Source: Amyelois transitella
Taxonomy: Eukaryota > Arthropoda > Insecta > Lepidoptera > Pyralidae
Direction of reading: 5' to 3'
DNA length: 64,000 bases
Assembly (NCBI RefSeq): GCF_032362555.1
Contig: NC_083516.1
Coordinates: 10,131,001-10,195,000, forward strand
Made by a program: the position numbers and the translations under genes. How positions within the stretch are numbered: the first letter of the stretch is position 1; every line of letters begins with the position of its first letter. Below the pieces are notes generated by a model. The model did not search any database. It was not told the DNA's origin and saw nothing but the letters and a program-made list of their open reading frames with translations. Below, piece after piece: positions 11,624 through 50,832 of this stretch.

Positions 11624-11830
11624 GTGCCGTGTGGTTCCCGGCACCAATACAAAAAAGAATAGGACCACTCCATCTCTTTCCCATGGATGACGTAAAAGGC
11701 GACTAAGGGATAGGCTTACAAACTTGGGATACTTTTCTAGGCGATGGGCTGGCAACCGATTTGAACCTCAATTCTATCATTAAGCCATTTGGCTTAATGA
11801 TTTATTACGTTCAGCTATTTAGCTGAACGT
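11624..11830 (+). repeat. SINE-like family A copy, 3'-truncated
   Basis: Forward copy starting GTGCCGTGTGGTTCCC. It loses the ATGT end and finishes in a small inverted duplication of GTTCAGCTATTTAG at about 11780-11835. Confidence 0.75.
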
Positions 11831-11849
11831 AATAAAATAAAATGCAAAA

Positions 11850-12650
11850 CTAACTATGTTTGTCACCTCTTCACAGTTAAATCACTCGATCAATCTTCAT
11901 TAATTAACATAACTTTAATAACTTATATAGTATAGGACCAAAAAAAGGCAAAGAGTAGTTTTAATACAGCTAGTTAATTGTTTAGCATAAAATAGGCCTA
12001 GATTTTGTTAAAACTCAGTAACAAAAAAACATTACGACACTATCTGAAATATTCTGTGTAGTAACAGTAATATTAATAGCTCTGTAAATTGAATATCATT
12101 CGAGTTACAAGAATAGACTTAATCTATCTCTTCCTGTGAATATTATTTACAGACAACTTAACTTCAATATCGTTAACAACTCAGGAGTTCATATGAATAT
12201 ATCCGGTTTGGTAGAATGCGACTATAGATTTTTTCAAAAGCAATGTATTAAGCTAACACGCGTTTACTGTTTTTTAACCCTTATTTTAAAATGACAATTG
12301 TTTATTCATCATTGTGCGACATTTTTGTTAATGCTTGTCACATTTTTTGATTATTCAAATTTATTATGTCGTGCCAAAATTCTGCAGTCTTCAACATTGC
12401 AACATATTGCAATACTCAGGAAATCTGATGCAAGACAATATGACAGTACCTAAGTGGTCCAAGGTCTGGACTTAGCACACAACTCATTGCGCTCCCAACA
12501 CAGAAAGATATCCGCGGAAAATCCCCACCTGAACTGATTGAAAACATTACAATAATAATTGCATCACCTTTAAAGACTTCTGAACTCGGTACACCTATAA
12601 ATTGGTAATTGAAGGTAATAACTAAGAAAAAATATTATAATAACAAACAC
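11850..12650. other. Intergenic, no recognisable feature
   Basis: AT-rich DNA between repeat copies. I see no ORF with protein-like composition, no RNA gene and no known repeat. The same holds for most of 11070-11620, 14350-14820, 15090-15880, 17120-17620, 17850-18500 and 19640-20330. Confidence 0.5.
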
Positions 12651-12658
12651 AATGGTCC

Positions 12659-12860
12659 AAAGATGTCGTAAAAGGCGACTAAGGGAAAGGCTTCTAAACT
12701 TGGGATTCTTCTTTTAGGCAATTGGCTAGCAACCCGTCTCTATTTGAATCTCAATTCTATTATTAAGCCAAACAGCTGAACGTGGCCTATCAGTCTTTTC
12801 AAGACTGTTGGCTCTGTCTACCCCGTAAGGGATAAAGACGTGATCATATGTATGGATGTA
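12659..12860 (+). repeat. SINE-like family A copy, 5'-truncated
   Basis: Forward copy from GATGTCGTAAAAGGCGAC to the ATGT tail. Confidence 0.8.
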
Positions 12861-13498
12861 CAATGGTCCAAGTGGTCTTCATCTCTCTTCTGGTTGTACG
12901 AGCGAGTGAGGATTACTTCCGACCGGAATCGACGGAGAAAGATTGTGTCCTTAATGAATTTCAGGGACCATGATAGTGACTGGAAAGACAATGACGATTT
13001 ATGCTTCTGTGACATGTGGTATCAAGTATTTAACGAATTTTATGAAGATTGTTAAGAAAGAAACTTTGTGTGCACTACAATTGGGAACCCAGAAAATGCC
13101 TTGAGATATAAACGCAGAGTTTTGCATAATCTCAATAGTTCGACCCTTAATTGGCTATCTTTTGATGCAAGAATAAAAAACAAAAATTAAAAAGTACTAA
13201 CAATCACGTCTATATACCTAGCGTGGTAGACAGAGCTAATGGTCTTGAAAAGACTGATAGGTCGCGTTCATTTGTATGGTTTAATGATGAAATTAAGATT
13301 CAAATAGTGACAGGTTGCTAGCCCACCAGCTACAAGAAGAATCCCAAGAGGAGGCAAGAATGTTATGACTGCTGTTAGAGATATGCATAAAATCAAAATA
13401 CAGTTAAATGTAAAGGACATCTGTCAGGAAAGGATAACAGTCTGTTTTGAAGGAGCGGTACTTAGTAGTACTTCTTACATATGTTTTTCATTACATAG

Positions 13499-13557
13499 TA
13501 TCATTGAGTTAGTATCTCGTAACACAAGTTTCGAAGTTACTTCGAGGCTAACTCACG
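13499..13557 (+). repeat. SINE family B fragment (hairpin module)
   Basis: Forward-strand fragment with GAGTTAGTATCTCGTAACAC and the CGAGGCTAACTC arm. The head is absent. Confidence 0.7.
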
Positions 13558-13560
13558 AAA

Positions 13561-13728
13561 AATAAAATAGAAAAATAATAAAAAATAAGGCATTTTGCGA
13601 CAATTCCAGAATTTCAAGAACTCTGGTACTTGTTGATCTCAAATAAAATACAAAAATAATAATAAATAAAAAAATAGATAAGGAATTTTGCGACAATTCC
13701 AGAATTTCAAGAACTCTTGCTGATCTTA
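13561..13728 (+). repeat. Two-unit tandem duplication
   Basis: Two adjacent units (13561-13641 and 13642-13728) share an A-rich start and the core TTTTGCGACAATTCCAGAAT followed by TTCAAGAACTCT. No coding meaning. Confidence 0.7.
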
Positions 13729-14072
13729 CTTAATGAGTTCACACACTTACCTAATTCAGGTTTGCTGTGCTAAATATAGGTCAGTTCGGATTTGGTCAAG
13801 AATGCGTGTCTGTTTGTCGTGACGTTCGTGACGTAGAAAGTGTAATTATAGCTGCGCACACGCCGCTGACTCACTTGCCTGGCCGCTTTCGTGTAAAGCG
13901 GGAGATGGGTTTTGTTATATATATTTTGCTTTCAGCAATTTCAGATCAATAAACATTAGTCGTTGGAGAAGAACGGAAGACAGAGGCGTAGTATGTATAA
14001 AAATAATAACCCTGAAATAGGGTTATTACACCACTGGAGTGAACTGTTAATTTTTTTATTTTATTTTTTTAC

Positions 14073-14290
14073 GCAGATTGAGTTAGCCTCGAAGTAAGTT
14101 CGAGACTTGTGTTACGAGATACTAACTCAACGATATTATATTTTAAATAAATACTTATATAGAGAAACATCCAAGACCCAGGCCAGTCAGAAAAAGTTCT
14201 TTTTTCTTCATGCCCTGGCCGGGATTCGAACCCGGGACCTCCGGTGTCACAGACAAGAGCGTACTACCGCTGCGCCACAGAAACCGCTCA
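14073..14290 (-). repeat. tRNA-derived SINE (family B), full length
   Basis: Reverse copy with intact B-box and A-box regions (14215-14285) and the hairpin module at its other end. Confidence 0.82.
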
Positions 14291-14832
14291 ATTATGACAA
14301 AAAAAGTTATGGTAAAAGATTTGAAACTGTTATACTACGTGCTTAATTTACTAAAGCTTAACCTAGAATAGATAAGAAAATAACTTCTAAATAAGAAAAC
14401 GTGTTTTAGTATACAATTCCTTCCTAATATTTCCAAGAACAACTTCCGACAAAAAGTCAAACTACCGGACGACTGCATAAATTTTACCTTTTACGTCAAA
14501 CAGTTCTTATACTTTTTATATAATGAAAAAAGATAATGACTACTCAATCTTTCAGTATTCCTGAACAGATTTATATAATACAAGTGAATGACGCAGGCTA
14601 GTTACCCTAAAATAACATTCTAGCTGCTAGTTTATAGAACAAACAATAATTCTACACACGTCATCACCCAAGCTTTCAACTGACAATAAATTTGTAGATA
14701 TTACTGAAGAATGAGATATTACAACCTCGATAATACATAACATGTCAGCCAAAGATACCAAACATACGTCCGGAGGAGGTGCGAGGAAAACGATTTTACA
14801 AATTGGTAAAGAGCATTAAGGTGTTTAATAAA

Positions 14833-15083
14833 ACATACATACATATAATCACGACTATATCCCTTGCGGGGTAGACAGAGCCAACAGTCTTGTTTAGACC
14901 ACGTTCAGCTATTTGGCTTTATGATAGAATTGAGATTCAAATAGTGACAGGTTGCCAGCCCATCGCCTTAAAGAAGGCACCCAAGTTTATAAGCCTATCC
15001 CTTAGTCGCCTTATATGACATCCATAGGAAAGAGATGGAGTGGTCATATTCTTTAAATATTGCTGCCGGGAACCACATGGCAC
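14833..15083 (-). repeat. SINE-like family A copy
   Basis: Reverse copy with a short internal deletion after CAACAGTCTTG. Confidence 0.8.
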
Positions 15084-15883
15084 ACAATGACAAGTAGGAT
15101 AACATATAGATAAGGCTAACACAAATGATAGGAATCTTTAAACTGAAGATGTCGCAAATCGGACAAATTGAAAAAAAAAAAGAATTTAACTCATAAAGTT
15201 ATAAAGATTTAAACATGAAGAGAAAAGATGAGAGAGAGAAGGAATCAATACGAAAGGAGAAAGGATACAATTAAGCCGCGAGCAAGGACTAGCTGCAATA
15301 TATGTTTCAAAACTTGATACAAGATAATTTTAAATTTAACTATTTCTACAATCAGCCAAACTATTTAAAGATTTTAACTGGGTAAGAGAAATATAAAAGA
15401 TAAAAGGAAAGAAGCCTGTCACTATTTGTGCATATCGTAATCCTTTCTGTGTTTCATAACCTCCATCATTGATGAGATCCGAGATCTTTATTTATTTATG
15501 GACATGTTTAGGAGAATCGAAAATTAAATATTGTATATAACAGCTTTACCTTTACCACAACCTAAATAAATCTCAATTCATCAAAGCTCTCGATACCAAC
15601 TTAAAGGGTCTCATCATCTGCGTTATAAATAGCCTTCCCTTTGAAAGACATCCAACTGGAGCAACTCCAGAGTGACGTAGACCATTCATAAACAACCTTC
15701 ACTCGTTTGGTGTTTGTTTGACTCATCTGCTGGGTATTTTCGCATTAATTAGGATGCTAAATACACCTGAGAGATGTTAAAATAATCTGTTTTATAACGA
15801 TTCAATCCAAACCACTTGCACGGAAAGAAACTGATCAAATTAAATGAAAGTATGGAAAATTCTTTGAGTTCATTTTACATACA

Positions 15884-17846
15884 TACATATAAATAGTCAC
15901 GTCTATATCCCCTGCGGGGTAGACGGAGCCAACTGTCTTAAAAAAACAGATAGGCCACACCCAGCTGCTCGGCTTAATGATAGAATTGACATTATAGTTA
16001 TTCCTGTAGATAATTAAAAAAATGTTACAAATGTTATCAAATAAGAACTTAATGTTGATATCGTGATCGAAATAGAACAACTTTCTCGAATGATTTTTGT
16101 TTTTATTGAGTTTATGCCAAATGTAAGTCATGTTGCTATCAACATAAGTTTATATCCGCAGGTGAGTCCAGAATATTCTCTCCCTAATCTAGACTGTGTG
16201 ACATTCAATTACAATCGATCTATTATGAAGTGACGATAAAGATAATTCGATTGAGAACACAATCAATAGTAAACCTAAAGCAAAAGATGACAGAGATTAA
16301 AATCATCTGAAATATTGTACATGACTATGAGGAACGAATTTAGAGTTTGCCATTGAAGTAATAAGATTTAAATTTGTTCGTGAAATACTTTTATTAAGAA
16401 TAGATTTGGCAAAAGTCGGTTGTGAGGTGGATTGTGTTACTAAGGCTGAGTAATGTCAGGTCAGTTAACCAGACCTGACTGAGAATGACTTCCTTGGAAA
16501 TGAAGTCAGGTTGAAAATTCACTTTTAGCTGACCCAAACCCTCTACTGAATGTTAATTTTCTCTTAAGTGAATGAATGAAAACAACAAATAGTGGCCTAG
16601 AAATAAATGCACAATTTAGTAGACTGTTGGCTCTGTATACCCCGCAAGGGATGTAGACGTGACTATATGTATGTATGTATATAGTAGAAATAGTTAAAAC
16701 CTATAACGCTGTGGTTTATCCAATATTTTAACCGGTACATAGTGCTACAGCTTCTAGTGACTATAAAACAGTTTGATTACTAATTTAGTCGAATTGATGA
16801 ACTAATAAAGGTCAAATACGATGTAACTTTCTGTTAGGGAAGGACTTTTGTAAACTCCCACTGGAGCCAAGTCCACTTTGTTAAGCATTACGATATTCTA
16901 TTAATTATACGTAAGTCCATCCATCCTTACTTCATCCTACATCCAGGCTTACAAACTTGGGATTCCTTTTTAGGCGATGGGCTAGCAACCTGTCACTATT
17001 TGAATCTCAATTCTATCATTAAGCCAAATAGCTGAACGTGGCCATTCAGTCTTTTCGAGACTGTTGGCTCTGTCTACCCCGCAAGGGATATGGACGTGAC
17101 CATATGTATGTATGTCCATCCATCCTCCTGGCTTTAGTCCTGGTTGCATCCTACTCAACCGATTTTATTGCCTCACGATCTTAAAAATTCTACTGACAGA
17201 TTACATTTTAAATTTCATCAAAATCTGACCAACAACGGTTCGAAAGTTATCGCGTTACAAACATACATACAAAAAATGTGTTAATGATTTGGGTTTAGCA
17301 TGCGCATCAATCAATGATGTTTGATTGTCATCTGATACAGTAAAACATTTGGGTCATATTTTGAGCTGTACAACATTGCATATTACCCTAATCTGCAGGT
17401 GATTCAAATGCCTCATCATTTCGAGCATAAAGATATTAATATCATTAGTTCTATTGGTTTTAATTTTTGTTAGCTGTGATAATTCATTTTAGGGAATTGT
17501 AACTTTAAAATTACAAACACCCTTATTGTGAAACCGAGGCAAGGCTTGTTTTAAAATGTATCTTCGAATGAAGACCAAAATTTGAGACGTAATTTTGATT
17601 TCATTCTTTACAAACTGATTACATAGATACATACATATCATCACGTCTATGTGCCTTACGGGGTTGACAGACCCAACAGCCTTGAAAAGACTGAAAAGCC
17701 ACGTTCAGCTGTTTGGCTTTTTGATAGAATTAAGATTCAAATATAGATTTATAAGCCTACCCCTTAGTCGCCTTTTTCGACATCCGTGGGGAAGAGATGG
17801 AGTAGTCCTATTCTTTTTTCTATTGCTGCCGGGAACCACACGGCAA
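15884..17846. repeat. Further family A copies, intergenic
   Basis: 15884-15990 reverse fragment; 16621-16682 forward 3' fragment with ATGT tail; 16940-17116 forward 5'-truncated copy; 17631-17845 reverse copy with internal loss. In all the truncated ones the ATGT side is the part kept. Confidence 0.72.
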
Positions 17847-18507
17847 TCACACAATCTCATTGATTACATAAAATTATCATGGTGTCTGTTCCCTGGTATA
17901 TTTTATATTTGTACGAACGATGTAGGCGTCGCGGAAGCCAACGATTTATTGAGGCCGTGTAGTTTTTAAACAAACAATATTACAAACAATTGATACTTAA
18001 TGTTGTTTTTCGACATTCTCGTGTCAGTAAAAGAATTGAGAAATTATTTGACACCGATGATCTAACTAGTCCGAACATTCCAAACGCAAGAATCGACACA
18101 TGAATGATACCTATTAAGAAAAAAGGTTAAAGGTATTTTTAAAAGAGATAAATAATCTTAAAGTCGGCCTAGCAGGTTTGATCGTTACTTACAGCTTTGT
18201 TAATTGAAAAAAATCTAAATGAAAAATTTAATTTATAAAAATAACTTTTTGTTAATTCCTTGGTAACCGATTTGAAAATAGTAAGCTTATAAAAAAAACA
18301 TTAATAAGACCACTACTCGTACAACTGCCGATAATATAATGTCAATCAGTTGGCGTGTCCTCTTATACATATTTAGAAAACGAAAAGATTATTCCTCTTC
18401 TTTGGCTTCTACCACGTCACGAAGGGTCGACTCTGCTAATATATCTACTCCATGATACGAGTATGTAAGAATGTCTTTTGGTAGATTTTGTTTTTGGTAC
18501 GAGACAT

Positions 18508-18780
18508 GTGCCGTGTGGTTCCCGGCACCAATACAAAAAAAAAATAGGACTCACTTCATCTTTTTCCATGGATGTCGTAAAAGGCGACTAAGGGATAGGC
18601 TTACAAATTTGGGATGCTTTTTATAGGCGATGGGCTAGCAACCTGTCACTATTTGAATCTCAATTCTATCATTAAGCCAAACAGCTGAAGGTGGCCTATC
18701 AGTCTTTTTAAGACTGTTGGCTATGTCAACCCCACAAGGGATATAGACGTGACCATATGTATATATGTATATGTACGAGA
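18508..18780 (+). repeat. SINE-like family A copy
   Basis: Forward full-length copy, GTGCCGTGTGG to TATATGTATATG. Confidence 0.83.
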
Positions 18781-18890
18781 CATACTAGTGTATAACGTGT
18801 AAGATACTCGTCACCTTTCTCTGTATCTCTAGCAGGTTCTAGGTCAATATTTTGTGAAAGAAAAACCCAATTAAGGACGTCTTGCTAAAA

Positions 18891-19045
18891 GGTCAGGTCA
18901 AAAGTACCCGAAACCGCCGAGCTTGCATGAAGAGAGTTATGAATGACGAAGCGAAGGAAGTATGCAGAGATTGTGGCAAGTGGAAAGAGGTAGTCTCTTC
19001 CTAGCCTTCCAGGAAAGAGGCGTAATTTAATGTATGTATGTAAAA
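18891..19045 (+). repeat. LINE family D 3' end
   Basis: Forward fragment, GGTCAGGTCAAAAGTACC through GAAGTATGCAGAGATTGTGG to an ATGTATGT tail. It codes for a degraded DEAKEVCRDxGKW-like peptide. Confidence 0.75.
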
Positions 19046-19362
19046 ACTCAATCATACCAAGGTATGCGAGATCGATTGCCCTGGCAACCAGCGCGCAAAC
19101 TCCGGCGCCACCGGCGACCGCAACAAAAGTCAGTCTAATTCTGTCGTACGCCCTGTACACTATTTCAGCTCGTCTATTTCTGAACACAAAGATCGTGGCG
19201 ATGTGGGTCGGCCACTCTTTTTTGCTTTCCCTGCCACCACGTGTTTGCGTAATTCGATTTTCGGCCGGTAGATGCCGCCTGTGGATCGCAAATGAAAACC
19301 TTAATGACATATATGGGGGGGAAATTTAGTTTTTTTTTATTTAGTAAAACTTGTATTTTAAA

Positions 19363-19630
19363 ATGCCGTGTAGTTCCCGGCACCAATAAAAAAAAGAATA
19401 GGACCACTCCATCTCGTTCCCATGGATGTCGTAAAAGGCGACTAAGGGATAGGCTTATAAACTTGGGATTCTTCTTTTAGGCGATGGGCTAGCAACCCGT
19501 CACTATTTGAATCTTAATTCTATCATTAAGCCAAACAGTTGAACGTGGCCTATCAGTCTTTTCAAGACTGTTGGCTCTGTCTACCCCGTAAGGGATAAAG
19601 ACGTGATACATATGAATGTATGTATGTATT
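19363..19630 (+). repeat. SINE-like family A copy
   Basis: Forward full-length copy, useful as a reference because both ends are present. Confidence 0.85.
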
Positions 19631-20330
19631 TTAAAAGCTTTTATTTAGTTTCACTTGTATGTTAACAAATCTTTGAAGTTCAATTTGACCCACTTCCCGG
19701 TATCCGATTGAGCTGAAATTTTGCATGCTGGTCCAGAACTGATGACAATGCATGTTAATCATCAAACGTAACCTGATGCTGTTGCGAGGATCGGCTCCGT
19801 ACGAGAAATCTCCTCAGCGGTAAATAGCAGGGACATGAAATTTTGTTTACGCATTCATTCATTCATTTACTATGGAACTCCTCAATATTCAACTGCTGGT
19901 ACTTGAAATTTCGTATACTCATTCGTTTATGATAGGCAGTTGGTAGGCCCACCATGAAATAGATGCTACATCCAGGGTTGACATCAATAAAAATATATAC
20001 TTCAAAAAAAAAAAATTAATCAAGCTTTTTTCATTTAGTATCTACTTCCCGACTTTAATCCGAAATTAACCGGGACTCGGCCATGTAATAATGACGCCAT
20101 CAATGAAATGAATAGACTAAGAAATAAATATAAAAAAGCTAATTCTTCTATAAGGTATGCCGGAGGAGTAGGTACCTATCTACTTCTATAGAATATAGTT
20201 TATCCTATTAATAGTTTTCCCGTTCCTTAAGTTATTCTGTTGAAGGACTCTCCGTTTTATAGATGGACTTTCGTATTGATCGATAAGTATCGATTGAAAC
20301 TAAAAAATATAAAATAAAATAATTATAAAA

Positions 20331-20650
20331 AACTTCTAAAACAAGATTTTATTTAAGTGCCCTAAAGAGATTAAAATAAAAATTTTAAATCACATTAAGC
20401 ACATTCATTTATGATTTTACGAAATTGAAACTTTAATAAAAGCTTGTCGCGATAATTTCAATTTGTTAATTCAATCTCAAAAATTTCATCTGACACTGAA
20501 TATGCAGAGATTTCTTCTAGGCATCGCGACAAGCTTTTATTATAATTTCAATTCTGTAAATCATAAATGAATGTGGTTATTGTGATTAAAAAATTTTATT
20601 TTGATCTTTTTAGGACACTTAAATGAAAGCTTGTTTTAAAAGATTTTTAA
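20331..20650. mobile_element. Fold-back (large inverted repeat) element
   Basis: Two imperfect arms of about 123-128 bp (20331-20453 and 20523-20650) are inverted copies around a spacer of about 69 bp. The innermost pairing is GCTTGTCGCGAT against ATCGCGACAAGC. Further out, TTTATGATTTTACGAAATTG pairs with a matching region, and TCTAAAACAAG pairs with CTTGTTTTAAAAGA. It carries no ORF. Best read as a fold-back/MITE-like element; a long-hairpin RNA gene is less likely. Confidence 0.65.
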
Positions 20651-20683
20651 AATTATTATTAATATCCTTTTTGTTAGCTTTTT

Positions 20684-21118
20684 GTGTCGTGTGGTTCCCG
20701 GTACCAGTACAAAAAAGAATAGGACCACTCCACCTCTTTCCCACGGATGTCGTAAAAGGCGACTAAGGAACGTGGCCTATCAGTCTTTTCAAGACTGTTG
20801 GGTTGGGTTATTCGTGGGTACAAGTAACTATGATAAGCAGTAAGTATAGTACTAAATACATACATACATATGATCACGTCTATATCCCTTGCGGGGTAGA
20901 CAGGGCCAACAGTCTTGAAAGACTGAATGGCCACGTTCAGCTGTTGGATTGATGATAGAATTGAGATTTAAATAGTGATAGATTGCTAGCCCATCGCCTA
21001 ATAGAAGAATCCAAGTTTAGAAACCTATCCCTTATTCGCATTTTACGAAATCCTTGGGAATGAGACGGAGTGGTCCTATTCTTTTTGTTTTTTATTAGTG
21101 CCGAGAACCACACGGCAC
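20684..21118. repeat. Two family A copies, opposite orientation
   Basis: 20684-20810 is a forward copy with a large internal deletion. 20855-21118 is a reverse full-length copy. Both lie just right of the fold-back element. Confidence 0.78.
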
Positions 21119-21494
21119 ACGGTTAGTATGGTACTTACTGGTAATATATATAGATTACGATAATAAATTACGATATATTTACATACAAAATACTCTAATT
21201 TTGACATGTTGTGACAACCCGGTCTGATGTTTTGATTTCAATAAAATTATGATCTTAGGATTTCTATCATGCTTTTTAGTTTATTTTTTTTTATCTCTCA
21301 TCAGAGTGCATACTCAGTTGTTACTTATATTTTTACGGTCGATTGAATGTTCTAATTTTTTGTAATCCCGGTTGCATCCTCACCTTTCTGGAGAGGAGTC
21401 CGGGATCCATCTAAAACCACGATCCATCGCAAGCGCAGCGCCGTTTTTATCGCGCGAAAAACTATCGCTTTTTTAAGGACATTAAACGGGACTA

Positions 21495-22187
21495 ATTAAA
21501 GGGATATGCTTACAAACTTGGGATTCTTCTCTAGGCGATGGGCTAGCAACCTGTCACTATTTGAATCTCAATTCTATCATTAAGCCAAACAGCTGCACGT
21601 GGCCATTCAGTCTTTTCAATACTGTTGGCTCTGTCTTCCCTGCAAGGGATATAGACGTGACCATATGTATGTATGTATGTATATGTAAACGGGACTAAGA
21701 TAGTTTTTCGCGCTGTATAAACAGCGTCGCGCGTGGCACGCTACGGATGGAGTGGATAAGTCAGGTGTTTACATAAGTTCACAACAAACGACTCTCTGAA
21801 TTATTAATTATTAGTAAAATCATTTATTGATTAATAATAAATTATGTCGATAAAATGTGATTAAGTACCTATAACAATTTCTAAACTATACTATAATAAT
21901 AAATCTAACTAAACTACAACATACATACATACATTAATATGGTCGCGTTTATATCCCTTGCGGGGTAGACAGAGCCAATAGTCTTGAAAAGACTGAATGG
22001 CCACGATCAGCTATTTGGCTTAACGATAGAATTGAGATTCAACTAGTGACAGGTTGCTAGCCTATCGCCTAAAAAAGAATCCCAAGTTTGTAAGCCTATC
22101 CCTTAGTCGCTTTTTACGACATCCATGGAAAAGAGATGGAGTGGTCCTATTCTTTTTTGTATTGGTGCCGGGAACCACATGTCACTA
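21495..22187. repeat. Family A copies upstream of Mhc
   Basis: 21495-21685 is forward and 5'-truncated with a long ATGT tail. 21919-22187 is reverse and full length. These are the last SINEs before the Mhc promoter. Confidence 0.78.
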
Positions 22188-22189
22188 AA

Positions 22190-23115
22190 CTACAAACTGA
22201 AAAATATTTTATTTAGGTTTGTAATTTGAATTATGAGTAAAAAAATTATTTTTCCAAATATTCTGTAATCTTTACATTTAATATTTATTTAATTTTATTT
22301 ATTCTTTATTGTTACATTTACAACTTGTGAAGTACCTACAATAGGCGGACTTAATGCTAATAGCATTATCTAACACTGTACAATTGGGTTAAGCAGAGAA
22401 CCTTTGTGTGGGTTGCAATATATAATAAACATATTTGCAATACTAAAATAAACCTATACCAAATATTAATTTACATAGATACGATTAAGAATTCGTAGCG
22501 TAGTTTTCTGCTACTAATCAATTTAAACGGGAATGCAAAATGCAATTTATAACCAAAATTACCTTGGCCAAAGTACTAATAATAGTTTGAGTATCACGCT
22601 ATTTAGCATAATGTGGCCGTATGCCTGTTTGCGTTTAAGAAATGGTCAAGAGCAGGAATGAAATCATTACCAACTCAAAGAAATATAGGTCAGTGACCTA
22701 CCCTATGAAAGTAAAGATGGAAATCCCAGTGTAAAAGGTAGTTGAGAAATAAAAAAAAATTTTCTTAGTAATTTTTCATTTAAAATAATTTACGTAGGTA
22801 GGTTTGTAAATTTATATTTAGTTTTATAATAATTTCCATTTGTAACAATCGAAATCAATACTTATGTAGCGTACGGTAAACAATTTTTTTGTTTCAAGAT
22901 AAGTACCATTCATTTAATCACAAATTTTATTGTAATTACTAATAAACTTGATTACCGAAACCTCAGTCAAATAATTTAATTACCGCCGTAAAATAAATTA
23001 GAAACCGTAAATAAGTGATTCCTTTCGTTCGTGCGCGTATACAATTTATACTGTAATTACCGTTTAACGCAACCTGTTTGAACATTCCATCACTAACTGA
23101 CTCATCATAGCATCA
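22190..23115. other. AT-rich upstream region of Mhc
   Basis: Nothing recognisable is seen in this SINE-free 0.9 kb directly left of the E-boxes. It contains long A/T runs and could hold distal enhancer sites; none is convincing by eye. Confidence 0.4.
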
Positions 23116-23120
23116 ACATC

Positions 23121-23146
23121 CAGGTGTTGCAGCATTGGACCAGGTG
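23121..23146 (+). promoter_or_regulatory. Paired E-boxes (CAGGTG x2) upstream of Mhc
   Basis: Two identical CAGGTG hexamers at 23121-23126 and 23141-23146 lie 20 bp apart, start to start (two helical turns). They are about 160-185 bp upstream of the predicted Mhc start site. CAGGTG is a class of E-box bound by bHLH factors. Function in muscle expression is inferred from position only. Confidence 0.4.
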
Positions 23147-23232
23147 CATACAATGAGCAGTCGCCACCACAGCCGCCGCTGAAGTGAAAGCTAAGCTGCT
23201 CTGAAAGAGTAGTGAGCCCAGGCTGGCATCCG

Positions 23233-23242
23233 CCTAAAATGG
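23233..23242 (+). promoter_or_regulatory. CArG box in the proximal Mhc promoter
   Basis: The decamer CCTAAAATGG fits the serum-response-factor consensus CC(A/T)6GG exactly. It lies about 33 bp upstream of the TATA box and about 66-75 bp upstream of the predicted initiator. Its position next to a striated-muscle myosin gene makes SRF/MADS-box binding plausible. This is a sequence match, not proof. Confidence 0.45.
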
Positions 23243-23274
23243 GGTGGTCGGCTGAGATGGTGTCGAATTGCTGG

Positions 23275-23308
23275 TATAAAAAGCATCATGACGCCCCGCC
23301 GCTGGTCA
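23275..23308 (+). promoter_or_regulatory. Mhc core promoter: TATA box and initiator
   Basis: TATAAAAAG at 23275-23283 is followed about 30 bp later by TCAGAAC (TCA at 23306-23308), a reasonable initiator at the expected distance. The block from about 23120 to 23400 is clearly more GC-rich than the AT-rich DNA on its left. A strong donor (GAC/GTGAGT) follows at 23322/23323, so the first, non-coding exon would be only about 15 nt if transcription starts at the initiator. Confidence 0.6.
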
Positions 23309-23322
23309 GAACGGCTTCAGAC
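23308..23322 (+). other. Mhc exon 1 (non-coding leader), tentative
   Basis: This is the stretch between the predicted initiator A and the consensus donor GTGAGT. It would splice to the acceptor TTTCGCAG ending at 23872, ahead of the coding exon. A 15-nt leader is unusually short. Other GT sites downstream (for example near 23386) could be used instead, making the leader longer. Confidence 0.35.
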
Positions 23323-23934
23323 GTGAGTACGCGCGCACGTTCCTACACGCGGCCAGCGCGTGCGATTACGCGAGTGCACCAGTGACGGTAGCTGAACGAC
23401 GTCAGCTGATTTACATCGATTGGATTGATTTGTGAAGTGGTCTACCGGTGAAAGGTGGTGTTTGGTTCATGGCTCAAAGGATAACTGAGTGATTGGTAAC
23501 GTTGATTTAGTGATATAGCGTGAACCCGGGACACTTTACACTGTTGTAACATAACCAATCGAACGTATCAGAAACAGGAATCCGATTGACCCATCGACCA
23601 GCACCATAAAAGACAATAACAACAATCCATGGTCGTCTAAATCAGTTGGCGCGCTTCCAGACTCGCATTCTTGGTGACGTAACATCCGCGAAGGGCCGTT
23701 CGGGATATGCTAATAAAAAACTCGCGCATTAAAACTCGGGTATTACGCAAACGGGCGCTGGCAGCGTTCCCGAATCGGCCACTGCTCGGATTACATCCAC
23801 AAATAGACGCACGCGCTGGCCGGCTTCGTCTTCTCCGATAGACTTTCGATTAACGTGTGCTGTGTTTCGCAGGAAGGCTCCAGGGCTGTGTTCTCGTGTC
23901 TCGACTAGCCCAAAAGTCTCGTTAGCCCTCCGAA

Positions 23935-50832
<26,898 letters not shown>

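Noticed and set aside
13767..13952. 61-codon ORF with a hydrophobic end
   Set aside because: Short, no homology I recognise, no clear exon structure around it.
19030..19329. Open frames on both strands in the GC-elevated block
   Set aside because: No recognisable domain, runs into LINE and SINE sequence at both ends; kept only as an unexplained block.
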